NCBI GenBank assembly: GCA_913020395.1
Contig: CAJWCA010000007.1
Location: 1-36,281, forward strand
Source: an uncultured Cellvibrionales bacterium
GTDB lineage: Bacteria; Pseudomonadota; Gammaproteobacteria; Pseudomonadales; Cellvibrionaceae
Direction of reading: 5' to 3'
Length of the DNA: 36,281 nucleotides
Shown here: positions 7,321 through 15,302 of the stretch, one piece after another
Layout: each line of letters starts with the position of its first letter
Position numbering within the stretch: the first letter of the stretch is position 1
The notes under the pieces: model-generated
The model's input: only the letters and a program-made list of their open reading frames with translations
The model's database searches: none
What the model was told of the DNA's origin: nothing
Translations under genes and position numbers: made by a program

Positions 7321-7336
7321 TGGCACGGGAATTGTA
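7321..7336 (+). promoter_or_regulatory. Sigma-54 (-24/-12) promoter of the DoxX-led operon
   Basis: TGGCACGGGAATTGTA, preceded by T, matches the sigma-54 consensus at every defined position except the C of the -12 GC, which is T here. Spacing is correct. Predicted start is near 7346, about 33 bases before the doxX ATG. It faces away from the bufferin promoter and shares its upstream dyads. Confidence 0.75.
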
Positions 7337-7378
7337 ATAGCTCCGCTCAAACAAGCACATTTTGAGAGGAAATTTCCA

Positions 7379-7999
7379 ATGATTGATCGGATAAACAAAT
7401 TACAAGACGTATTTAACCTTAGTCGAAAGGCCGACTTTGTCGCACCGCTGTTATTGCGAGCCTACCTTATTCCCATTTTCTGGATGGCGGGATCGCAAAA
7501 ACTTTCACACTTCAGCAACACCGTAGAATGGTTTGGAAACGCTGAGTGGGGGCTGGGTATGCCTTTCCCCTTATTGATGGCCTCACTGGCAATCGCCACC
7601 GAACTCGGTGGCGCAATCCTTTTGACTCTTGGGCTTGCGACCCGCTGGATCAGCATCCCGCTTATTTTTACCATGGCGGTCGCTGCCCTTAGTGTGCATT
7701 TGAAAAATGGCTGGTTGGCTATTGCCTCGGCAAGTGGCCCATTTGCCACCGAGCAAAGTATCGGCGCCATCGAAAGGCTTGACCGGGCTAAATCAATTTT
7801 ACAGGAACACGGGAACTATCAATGGCTGACTGAGAACGGCCCTCTGGTTGTGCTCAACAACGGGATCGAGTTTGCCGCAACCTATTTAATTATGTTGCTC
7901 GCACTGCTGTTCATGGGCGGCGGACGTTATGTGAGCGTGGACTATTGGCTGGCCCGTCGTTTTCGTCAATCACACATCACGCAAAATTTAAAAGGATAA
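7379..7999 (+). CDS. DoxX-family membrane protein
   Basis: A 206-residue integral membrane protein with the DoxX fold. An N-terminal helix contains RAYLIPIFWMAGSQKLSHF, followed by MASLAIATELGGAILLTLGLATR, a third helix IPLIFTMAVAALSVHL, a soluble loop of about 65 residues, and a C-terminal helix AATYLIMLLALLFMGGG. DoxX proteins are standard members of bufferin and related MNIO operons (BufD/HvfX/GigT), probably acting in the membrane on redox or metal handling, although their chemistry is unsettled. Here it is first in the divergent operon. The ATG at 7379 has GAGAGGA upstream at an 8-base spacing, and the longer frame from 7298 would overlap the sigma-54 promoter. The gene ends 4 bases before the next start, so it is cotranscribed. 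Confidence 0.88.
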   Translation: MIDRINKLQDVFNLSRKADFVAPLLLRAYLIPIFWMAGSQKLSHFSNTVEWFGNAEWGLGMPFPLLMASLAIATELGGAILLTLGLATRWISIPLIFTMAVAALSVHLKNGWLAIASASGPFATEQSIGAIERLDRAKSILQEHGNYQWLTENGPLVVLNNGIEFAATYLIMLLALLFMGGGRYVSVDYWLARRFRQSHITQNLKG

Positions 8000-8003
8000 G
8001 ACA

Positions 8004-9659
8004 ATGAACACAGATAAAACCGCGTTAAACGGGGCCGAGCTTTTTGTTCAGTGTCTTGAAAACGAAGGCGTAGACTACATATTTGGCATTCCAGGTGAAG
8101 AGAATATTGGCGTAATGGACGCCCTTCTCGATAGCTCGATTGAATTTGTACTGACCCGCCACGAACAGGGCGCCGCGTTCATGGCCGACGTCTATGGTCG
8201 ACTGACAGATAAGCCGGGTGTCTGCCTGGCAACCCTGGGGCCAGGCGCTACCAATCTCATCACCGGTGTGGCAGATGCCAACATGGACTTTTCCCCCGTT
8301 GTTGCAATTGCTGGACAGGGCTCGACTACCCGCTTGCACAAAGAGAGCCACCAGGTGCTCGATCTGGTTCGAATTTTTGAACCCATTTCGAAATACAGCG
8401 CACAAATTCGCAGCCCTGAAGTTATTCCGGAAATTGTGCGCAAGGCCTTTAAAGATGCCTGCAAAGAAAAACCCGGGGCCAGCTTTATCGAATTCCCTGA
8501 GAATGTTGCGGGCATGGACGCAGGCGGAATTGTTCCACTAAAACAACAGTCCCCCACCACACCGATGCCAGCGGTCAATAAAGTTCGCGAAGCCGCCGAA
8601 CTCATTAACGCCGCTAAATTCCCCATTATTATGGCGGGCAATGGCGTGATTCGAGCCGGTGCAAGCCAAGCCCTGATTCAGTTTGCGGAAATGCTCAATA
8701 TTCCAGTTGCAAGCACATTCATGGCCAAAGGGGTTATTCCGAATGCTCACCCCCTCAGCCTGGGTACGGTGGGTTTACAAGCACACGATTATGTCGGCTG
8801 TGGTTTTGATCGCGCTGATCTGGTGATCTGCGTGGGATACGACATGATCGAATATCACCCTCACCTTTGGCACAAAGATTCAAACAGCCAGATCATCCAC
8901 ATTGACTCAGTGTCTGCAGAGGTGGATAGCTATTATCAGCTGGCGACAGGTGTTTTAGGAGACATCAACGCGAGTTTGAAGGAGATTTCTAAGCTGGCAA
9001 GCGTGCACCAGGCCAATAATTTTGAATCCCTTCGCGATACACTTTCCGACGTCATGGAAGAGCATGCACACGATCAGGCTTTTCCTATTAAACCCCAAAA
9101 AATACTGTGGGACCTACGCGAAGCAATGAACAATGAAGACATCTTGATTTCGGATGTGGGCGCTCACAAAATGTGGGTTGCAAGAATGTTTCAAGCAGAA
9201 CAAGCCAATACCTGTATCGTATCCAATGGTTTTGCATCGATGGGCATTGGTGTTCCGGGGGCGATTGCCGCCAAGCTGGTACACCCCGAACGCAATGTTG
9301 TGACCGTCACCGGAGACGCCGGATTTCTCATGAACTCCCAGGAAATTGAAACGGCCATGCGTTTGAATCTGCCCGTCGTTATTTTGGTTTGGAACGACGG
9401 CGAGTACGGTTTAATCAAATGGCACCAGCAGCGAACGTTTGGCCGGGAAAGTCATATTCGTTTTAATAACCCGGACCTGGTGGCCTATGCCAAAAGTTTT
9501 GGGGCTAAAGGTTATCGCATTGAGAGTACCGAGCAATTGCTACCGACCCTGAAACAGGCCTTTGAAGACAACACGGTGGTGGTGATCGATTGTCCAGTAG
9601 ACTACCGTGAGAATATGAAACTCACGGAACAACTGGGCGAACTGGTGTGCCCGATCTAA
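8004..9659 (+). CDS. Acetolactate-synthase-like TPP enzyme, large subunit type
   Basis: A 551-residue thiamine-diphosphate enzyme of the acetolactate synthase group. It has the catalytic Glu of the N-terminal PYR domain (E54 in RHEQGAAFMADVYGR), the central domain, and the cofactor-binding GDAGF...WNDGEYG motif in the C-terminal PP domain. The reaction would be condensation of two pyruvates (or pyruvate plus another 2-oxoacid or aldehyde) with loss of CO2. No regulatory small subunit follows, which fits the stand-alone type rather than the branched-chain biosynthetic IlvBN/IlvIH holoenzyme. The ribosome binding site AAGGA overlaps the doxX stop codon, so the two are tightly coupled. The next gene is an aldehyde dehydrogenase, so its true product may be an aldehyde or ketoacid rather than acetolactate. 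The exact substrate is not visible from sequence. Confidence 0.88.
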   Translation: MNTDKTALNGAELFVQCLENEGVDYIFGIPGEENIGVMDALLDSSIEFVLTRHEQGAAFMADVYGRLTDKPGVCLATLGPGATNLITGVADANMDFSPVVAIAGQGSTTRLHKESHQVLDLVRIFEPISKYSAQIRSPEVIPEIVRKAFKDACKEKPGASFIEFPENVAGMDAGGIVPLKQQSPTTPMPAVNKVREAAELINAAKFPIIMAGNGVIRAGASQALIQFAEMLNIPVASTFMAKGVIPNAHPLSLGTVGLQAHDYVGCGFDRADLVICVGYDMIEYHPHLWHKDSNSQIIHIDSVSAEVDSYYQLATGVLGDINASLKEISKLASVHQANNFESLRDTLSDVMEEHAHDQAFPIKPQKILWDLREAMNNEDILISDVGAHKMWVARMFQAEQANTCIVSNGFASMGIGVPGAIAAKLVHPERNVVTVTGDAGFLMNSQEIETAMRLNLPVVILVWNDGEYGLIKWHQQRTFGRESHIRFNNPDLVAYAKSFGAKGYRIESTEQLLPTLKQAFEDNTVVVIDCPVDYRENMKLTEQLGELVCPI

Positions 9660-9702
9660 ACTTAAAATATCGTCATTAAACACAACGGGAAGGAATGCAA
9701 TT

Positions 9703-11103
9703 GTGACTGAATCGACAGCAACATTAACCGTAAACTCACCCTACAATGGTGAATTACTCGCTGAACTCGTACCCGCCTCTCAGGGGGATATTGAGCAGGC
9801 CCTATCGGCCGCCACGGCGCTTAATGATGAGCTTAAGGGGCCACTACCGCTGCCAACCCGAATTGACATTTTGTTAAAAGCCGCCGGCATCATGGCCTCG
9901 CAAAAAGAAGCGTTGGCCCTGCTAGCTGCCAGTGAAGGGGGTAAACCTCTCAGTGACTCACGGGTGGAACTGGAAAGAGCCATAGAGGGTCTTCACCTGT
10001 CTGTGGATAGCTTGCGGCGCGACGGCGGCCAGGTAATTCCAATGAACCTGAATAGTGCCTCCGCCGGAAAATCGGCCTTTACTCAAAAAGAACCGATTGG
10101 TGTGGTGGTGGCGGTTAGCGCGTTCAATCATCCTCTCAATCTCATTGTGCATCAGGTTGCTCCCGCCGTTGCAGTGGGGTGTCCGGTCATTGTGAAACCG
10201 GCAGATGATACTCCCCTGTCCTGCTTGCGGTTTGTAGAGATCTTACATGAGGCCGGGCTACCCAAGGCCTGGTGCCAAGCGCTGGTTGTTCCCGACCTGT
10301 CTCTCGCGGAGTCATTAGTGACTGACCCTCGAGTGGCGCTCTTTAGCTTCATAGGCAGTGCCAAAGTAGGCTGGATGCTGAGAAGCAAAGTGGCCCCGGG
10401 CACTCGCTGCTTGCTGGAGCATGGCGGCGCCGCACCTGCCATTGTCTTTGCTGACGCCGATATTCCTGCGGCGGTAAAAGCTCTGAGCAAAGGGGCTTTT
10501 TATCACGCAGGCCAGGTGTGTGTATCAGTGCAACGTATCTTCGCCCATGTCGATATCATTGACTCTCTTGCGGAACAACTCGCTTACGCCGCCAATGTCT
10601 TGGTTGTTGGTGACCCTACAAGCGAGAGCACAGAGGTCGGTCCTCTCATCCGGACAAGGGAAGTAGAGCGGGTGGATAAATGGGTACAGGAAGCTATTGG
10701 GCTCGGGGCAACAGCCTTAAGTGGCGCCCAGCCCAAGGGGACGACTCATTACCTGCCAACGGTCCTTACCCAAGTGCCAGCTCAGTGTACCTTGAGTCAA
10801 AATGAAGTATTTGGTCCTGTGGTCTGCCTTTACGCGTTTGACGATGCGGCTCAAGCCTATCAACAAGCCAATGATCTGCCTTTTGCTTTTCAGGCAGCCG
10901 TGTTCACTCAGAACCTTGAAAACATGATGTCGGCTTTCCGCGGTTTGCAGGCTTCGGCCGTCATGGTCAACGAGCACACAGCTTTCAGAACTGACTGGAT
11001 GCCCTTTGCCGGCTTGAAACAATCAGGGCTCGGTGTTGGTGGCATAGAGCACACCATGAAAGAGATGCAAATCGAGAAAATGTTGGTGCTGCCTTCGTTT
11101 TAA
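9703..11103 (+). CDS. NAD(P)-dependent aldehyde dehydrogenase
   Basis: A 466-residue enzyme of the aldehyde dehydrogenase superfamily, oxidising an aldehyde to its acid. The general base E239 (LEHGG) and catalytic C273 (GQVCVSVQRI) are both present, with the cofactor-domain segments AFNHPLNLIVHQVAPAVAVG and VIVKPADDTPLSCL and the C-terminal NEVFGPVV motif. The GTG start at 9703 is chosen because GGAAGGA lies 8 bases upstream and the nearby ATG is followed almost at once by a stop. It follows the TPP enzyme by 43 bases in the same operon. The substrate is unknown; removal of a reactive aldehyde made by, or fed into, the TPP enzyme is a reasonable inference. Confidence 0.93.
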   Translation: MTESTATLTVNSPYNGELLAELVPASQGDIEQALSAATALNDELKGPLPLPTRIDILLKAAGIMASQKEALALLAASEGGKPLSDSRVELERAIEGLHLSVDSLRRDGGQVIPMNLNSASAGKSAFTQKEPIGVVVAVSAFNHPLNLIVHQVAPAVAVGCPVIVKPADDTPLSCLRFVEILHEAGLPKAWCQALVVPDLSLAESLVTDPRVALFSFIGSAKVGWMLRSKVAPGTRCLLEHGGAAPAIVFADADIPAAVKALSKGAFYHAGQVCVSVQRIFAHVDIIDSLAEQLAYAANVLVVGDPTSESTEVGPLIRTREVERVDKWVQEAIGLGATALSGAQPKGTTHYLPTVLTQVPAQCTLSQNEVFGPVVCLYAFDDAAQAYQQANDLPFAFQAAVFTQNLENMMSAFRGLQASAVMVNEHTAFRTDWMPFAGLKQSGLGVGGIEHTMKEMQIEKMLVLPSF

Positions 11104-11235
11104 CGCACCAAAAACAGTTTTAAACGCCACTACAGAACATGAGACGACGGGTCGATATCGATGGCCGGGTCGCCCTGTATCAAAAAACACATATTTGTCT
11201 CGATTAAAAGAGACTTGCAATGAGAGGTATTAACA

Positions 11236-12795
11236 ATGGAACCTTCCCACATGGATTCGATCAGTCAACTGACGATGAACGTACTGAACATCAGTGCATT
11301 ATTATTTGTTTTTTTCCTTGGTGTCATGTGTCTGGTGCTGTTGTATATGTACCTTGCAGACATCGCGCAAACAAAGCAGGCAATCAGAAGAAATTATCCG
11401 ATTGTTGGTCGCTTTCGTTATTTCTTTGAACACTTAGGTGAGTTTTTTCGCCAGTACTTTTTTGCCCAGGACCGGGAAGAACTCCCCTTCAATCGCGCGC
11501 AGCGCGCCTGGGTTTACCGCGCTGCAAAAAACGTTGATTCCACCATTGCCTTTGGCTCTTCACGTCCCTTGAATCAAGCGGGCGATGTGATCTTTATGAA
11601 TTGCTTTTTCCCAACATTAAGCACCGACGCCGTGCCTGCTTCTGCCCTCACTTTTGGCCAGGGATATGCAAACACCCCTTACAGCACCGACTCATTGTTT
11701 AATATCTCTGCCATGAGCTTTGGCGCCCTGTCTGTGCCCGCTGTTAGAGCACTGTCAAAGGGCGCAAAAAAAGCCGGCATATGGATGAATACCGGGGAAG
11801 GTGCTTTATCACCCTATCATCTGGAAGGCGGTTGCGATTTGATTTACCAAATTGGTACTGCCAAATATGGGGTCAGAGATTCCGAAGGTCAGTTGTCAGA
11901 TAAAAAATTGCAGGAGATAGCCGCTCACGAGCAGGTCAGAATGTTTGAAATAAAAATGAGTCAAGGTGCCAAACCAGGTAAGGGCGGCATTTTGCCCGGC
12001 GCTAAGGTCACGCCCTTGATTGCACAAATCAGAGGTATTGATGAGGGTCAGGATTCCATCAGCCCGAACGGCCACATAGAAATTCGAAATGTACACGACC
12101 TTCTGGATATGATTGTGAGAATTCGCGATGTCACCGGCAAGCCGGTCGGATTTAAAACGGTGATTGGCAGTGTCGGCTGGATCGATGACATGTGTCTGGC
12201 CATTCATGAGAGAGGCCTCGACAGCGCCCCGGACTTTATCACCATTGATAGTGCAGATGGTGGCACCGGCGCCGCACCCCAAAGTTTGATGGACTATATG
12301 GGTCTCCCCATTAAACGAAGCCTGCCTCTTGTGGTCGACAAGTTGATCGAGTATGGGCTACGCCAGCGAATCAAGGTGATGACCTCAGGCAAGCTGGTCA
12401 ACCCAAGCGACGTGGCCTGGGCACTCTGCATGGGGGCGGACGCTGTCAATTCCGCGCGAGGATTTCTGTTTTCACTCGGTTGTATCCAGGCCCTGCAGTG
12501 TAATAAAAACACCTGCCCAACGGGTATTACCACCCACAACAGTGACCTTCAAAAAGGTTTGGTCGTTCAGGACAAAGCAGAACGTGTGGGCAACTACGCC
12601 CGCAACCTGGCATACGAGGTGGGTATCATCGCTCACTCCTGCGGCGTAAAAGAACCGAGGGCTTTAACACGTGACCATGTGCATATTATCAATGCCAATG
12701 GCCTGCCCAGCCCTAGTAGTGAACAGTTCCCTAACGCCACCACAAACAAGCAATACGTGATCGCCAGTGACCGCGAAATTGGCGTGCCACATTAA
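11236..12795 (+). CDS. FMN-binding glutamate-synthase-family protein
   Basis: A 519-residue protein with one N-terminal membrane helix (about 16-38) followed by the FMN/synthase domain of glutamate synthase. Family segments are FNISAMSFGALSVPAVRALSKGA, MNTGEGALSPYH, the glycine-rich TIDSADGGTGAAP, and the cluster motif CIQALQCNKNTCPTG, whose cysteines hold a 3Fe-4S centre in classical GOGAT. It lacks the glutaminase domain, so it resembles the stand-alone archaeal-type or membrane-linked form. Its electron donor and its reaction (glutamate synthesis or another FMN redox step) cannot be settled from sequence. GAGAGG 8 bases before the ATG sets the start. It is the fourth gene of the DoxX operon, after a 132-bp gap in which I see no hairpin terminator. 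Confidence 0.9.
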   Translation: MEPSHMDSISQLTMNVLNISALLFVFFLGVMCLVLLYMYLADIAQTKQAIRRNYPIVGRFRYFFEHLGEFFRQYFFAQDREELPFNRAQRAWVYRAAKNVDSTIAFGSSRPLNQAGDVIFMNCFFPTLSTDAVPASALTFGQGYANTPYSTDSLFNISAMSFGALSVPAVRALSKGAKKAGIWMNTGEGALSPYHLEGGCDLIYQIGTAKYGVRDSEGQLSDKKLQEIAAHEQVRMFEIKMSQGAKPGKGGILPGAKVTPLIAQIRGIDEGQDSISPNGHIEIRNVHDLLDMIVRIRDVTGKPVGFKTVIGSVGWIDDMCLAIHERGLDSAPDFITIDSADGGTGAAPQSLMDYMGLPIKRSLPLVVDKLIEYGLRQRIKVMTSGKLVNPSDVAWALCMGADAVNSARGFLFSLGCIQALQCNKNTCPTGITTHNSDLQKGLVVQDKAERVGNYARNLAYEVGIIAHSCGVKEPRALTRDHVHIINANGLPSPSSEQFPNATTNKQYVIASDREIGVPH

Positions 12796-12817
12796 ATTAG
12801 CCGGAGGGAGATGAGTG

Positions 12818-14044
12818 ATGGGAATACAATTATTTATGGGGCAGGCGTTGTTCTTGGCGACCGTCGTTGTCAGCGGGCTCGTGCTCAGACGCCTGTTACG
12901 CCTGGAACTCGGTCTCGCCTGTCTGTGCTGCGGCGTTGTGGCAGGTCTGCTTTTACCCTGGTTAGGCTTGGATACCGGTATCCGCGCATCCAATATCCAC
13001 GACCTGGTTTTTTATGTCATATTGCCGGTACTGATCTTTGAGGCGGCATGGCACTTAAAACCCTCGCTATTAAGGCGCTGGTTATCCCCTATTCTTGTTT
13101 TGTCCACTTTCGGAATGTTAGTCAGTTGTGCCGTCGCCGGTACCCTGCTCTACTATGTCATGGCGGAACCCGAGGGATTCCCCTGGATCGCCGCGTTTCT
13201 GGCGGCCGCAATTTTGGCGGCAACTGATCCCGTCGCCGTGGTCTCCTCCCTTAGAAAACTCAATGCCCCCGATGAACTCACAACATTAGTTGAAGGGGAA
13301 AGTCTGTTTAACGACGCCAGTGCACTGGTCATCTTTGGTGTGATTCTCAGTTTAGCAATGAACACCGAATCATCCCTGGACGCAGGTTTCTTATCGGTAT
13401 TTGCAGTTACATTTATAGGCGGATTGTTGGTTGGCGCGCTACTGGGTTTGATAGCGGCCGTCATCGCTCTGCTAATCAAACAACGTTCCGCGTCGAATAT
13501 TCTGCTCGTATTGCTCGCTTTCTCAAGCTTCTTTGTGGCGGAACACTTCTTTCACGTTTCCGGCATTATGTCGGTTGTAACGGCCGCCATTGTATCCAGA
13601 GTGTTACTCAGGGAGCATGAAGAGCACCTTCTGTGTGACGTTCTCAGTACCTGGAATTGGCTCGGTTTATTTTTTAATGCGCTGATCTTTGTTTTGATGG
13701 GTCTGGTGATCACCTTCGACATGTTTACCCAGCAGTGGCTGGCCATTGCCATCGCAATCCCCGCCGCACTTATTGCTCGCCTAATAGCCGTATTTGCGAG
13801 CGATCTCATAGGTGGTCGTTTTGTTCGGCCCATTCCACTGGGGTGGCGTTACATTCTAGTCTGGGGTGGCCTGCGCGGCGCCATTGCGATTGTATTGGTT
13901 CTGAGTTTGCCATTGAACTTGCCCTACTGGTGGACAATTCAATCAATGGTTTTTGGCGTAGTTCTATTTTCGCTACTGATTCAAGGCACCAGCGTACACC
14001 ACCTGATTAATCGTTACGCCTCCGATCACAATCCGAAGTTTTAG
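12818..14044 (+). CDS. CPA1-type sodium/proton antiporter
   Basis: About 408 residues with 11-12 hydrophobic helices and the CPA1 core motif ATDPVAVVSSLRKLNAPDELT followed by VEGESLFNDASALV, which contains the ion-binding ND pair. It should exchange Na+ (or K+/Li+) for protons at the inner membrane and regulate internal pH. No long cytosolic C-terminal tail is present. GGAGGGAG lies 7 bases before the ATG at 12818; a GTG immediately before it is an equally possible start. It follows the glutamate-synthase-like gene by about 20 bases and precedes the hybrid kinase by 17, so it is part of the operon. It could counter acidification or cation imbalance during the stress that induces the operon. 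Confidence 0.9.
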   Translation: MGIQLFMGQALFLATVVVSGLVLRRLLRLELGLACLCCGVVAGLLLPWLGLDTGIRASNIHDLVFYVILPVLIFEAAWHLKPSLLRRWLSPILVLSTFGMLVSCAVAGTLLYYVMAEPEGFPWIAAFLAAAILAATDPVAVVSSLRKLNAPDELTTLVEGESLFNDASALVIFGVILSLAMNTESSLDAGFLSVFAVTFIGGLLVGALLGLIAAVIALLIKQRSASNILLVLLAFSSFFVAEHFFHVSGIMSVVTAAIVSRVLLREHEEHLLCDVLSTWNWLGLFFNALIFVLMGLVITFDMFTQQWLAIAIAIPAALIARLIAVFASDLIGGRFVRPIPLGWRYILVWGGLRGAIAIVLVLSLPLNLPYWWTIQSMVFGVVLFSLLIQGTSVHHLINRYASDHNPKF

Positions 14045-14061
14045 TTAGGAAGGAGCTACCT

Positions 14062-15273
14062 ATGCAATCGACAGAGAAGCAACGTAAGCCGCTAAACCGA
14101 GAGAGCCAGCTGATTCAATCCAGGAAAAAGGCACTGGCGGCATCAAACGCAAAGTCAGAGTTTTTGGCGCAAATGAGTCACGAAATCCGAACGCCAATGA
14201 ACGGCATTATCGCGATGGCTGACCTCCTTCTGGCCACGGCTCAAAATGATGAAAACCTGGAGATGATGCGTATTATAAAACAGTCGGGCACCGATTTATT
14301 GAAGATAATTAACAACATTCTGGATATCTCAAAAATCGAAGCGGGTAAAGTAGAGTTAGACAATCACCACTGGCGGCTCCGTGACATTATCGCCGATTGT
14401 TTTTCCATATTAGGCACTGCCTTCAGCCAAAAAAAGCTGCAATTACACTGCAAGGTTGATGACGATGTACCGGAGCACGTTATCTGTGACTCTACACGCT
14501 TGCGGCAGATACTGTTTAATGTGTTAGGAAATGCCATTAAATTTAGCCCGGAGGGTGGTGAAATTAACCTGCAAGTTGCCCTGTTGGAAACCGGGGTCGA
14601 ACAGTCCGCCAGCAGTGAGACTTTCCTGGAGTTTAAAGTGATAGACCGCGGAATAGGTATTCCAAAGAAGAAACTCGAGACTATTTTTGATGCGTATTCA
14701 CAAGCCCACATTGGCAAGAACCATGCGTATGGTGGCACCGGGCTGGGACTCAAGATCAGCCGAGGGCTGTGTCACCTCCTGGGTGGTGAAATGAGCATAG
14801 AAAGCACAGAAGGCGCCGGCACCTGCATTACTTTTTCTATCAAAGCGGGTGTTGGAAAGCCCCAGGTAGCGCGTTGTGAAAAAAATACCGCTGGCAGCAT
14901 ACGCCCCCCTAGTGAAATTACAGTGTTGTTGGTAGAAGACAACCCCGTCAATCAGAAAGTCGCCTGCGCCGTACTAAAGAAGCTTGGCTATAATACAACG
15001 CTTGCAAGCAATGGGCAGGAGGCGATAGATGCTTTGTCTTTGAGACCCTATGATCTGATACTGATGGATTGCCAGATGCCAGTCTTGAATGGATATGATG
15101 CCACTCAACGGCTGCGTCAAGACCGGCGATTTGCCCAGCAGACTATTATCGCCATGACCGCCAGCGCCACCGTTGAAGAGCAAAAAAAATGCCGCGAGGT
15201 TGGAATGAATGACTTCATCGCCAAACCCTTCGACATGGAGTCCGTTAGACGTCTATTGGCGGGTCACCATTGA
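14062..15273 (+). CDS. Hybrid histidine kinase/receiver without a sensor domain
   Basis: A 403-residue protein. A short charged N-terminus leads straight into HisKA with phospho-acceptor H40 in MSHEIRTPMNG. A HATPase domain with N-box NVLGNAIKFSP and the G-box GGTGLGLKIS follows. After a linker comes a C-terminal receiver domain (about 290-403) with D336 in LMDCQMP and K386 in IAKPFD. There is no input domain or membrane helix, so it must take its signal from a partner or from another kinase's substrate. No Hpt or output protein is encoded nearby. AAGGAG 6 bases before the ATG supports the start. It is the last gene of the DoxX operon, ending 29 bases before a convergent gene. Confidence 0.92.
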   Translation: MQSTEKQRKPLNRESQLIQSRKKALAASNAKSEFLAQMSHEIRTPMNGIIAMADLLLATAQNDENLEMMRIIKQSGTDLLKIINNILDISKIEAGKVELDNHHWRLRDIIADCFSILGTAFSQKKLQLHCKVDDDVPEHVICDSTRLRQILFNVLGNAIKFSPEGGEINLQVALLETGVEQSASSETFLEFKVIDRGIGIPKKKLETIFDAYSQAHIGKNHAYGGTGLGLKISRGLCHLLGGEMSIESTEGAGTCITFSIKAGVGKPQVARCEKNTAGSIRPPSEITVLLVEDNPVNQKVACAVLKKLGYNTTLASNGQEAIDALSLRPYDLILMDCQMPVLNGYDATQRLRQDRRFAQQTIIAMTASATVEEQKKCREVGMNDFIAKPFDMESVRRLLAGHH

Positions 15274-15302
15274 GCCTACGAACATCACTTTGTGATAAAA
15301 CA

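Larger units (their letters stand above)
7050..7378. promoter_or_regulatory. 329-bp divergent control region of the bufferin and DoxX operons
   Basis: This gene-free segment separates the two divergent start codons. It contains a minus-facing sigma-54 promoter (7119-7135), three similar dyads (7195-7266), an A-tract inverted repeat (7279-7297), an IHF-like sequence (7303-7315) and a plus-facing sigma-54 promoter (7321-7336). Predicted untranslated leaders are about 59 bases for bufA and about 33 bases for doxX. I see no convincing sigma-70 promoter that would outcompete these. Confidence 0.75.

Noticed and set aside
15285-15297. ATCAC-TTT-GTGAT hairpin between the convergent hybrid kinase and hydrolase genes
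   Set aside because: The stem is only 5 bp and AT-rich, with no T-run in either direction, so it is not a credible terminator.
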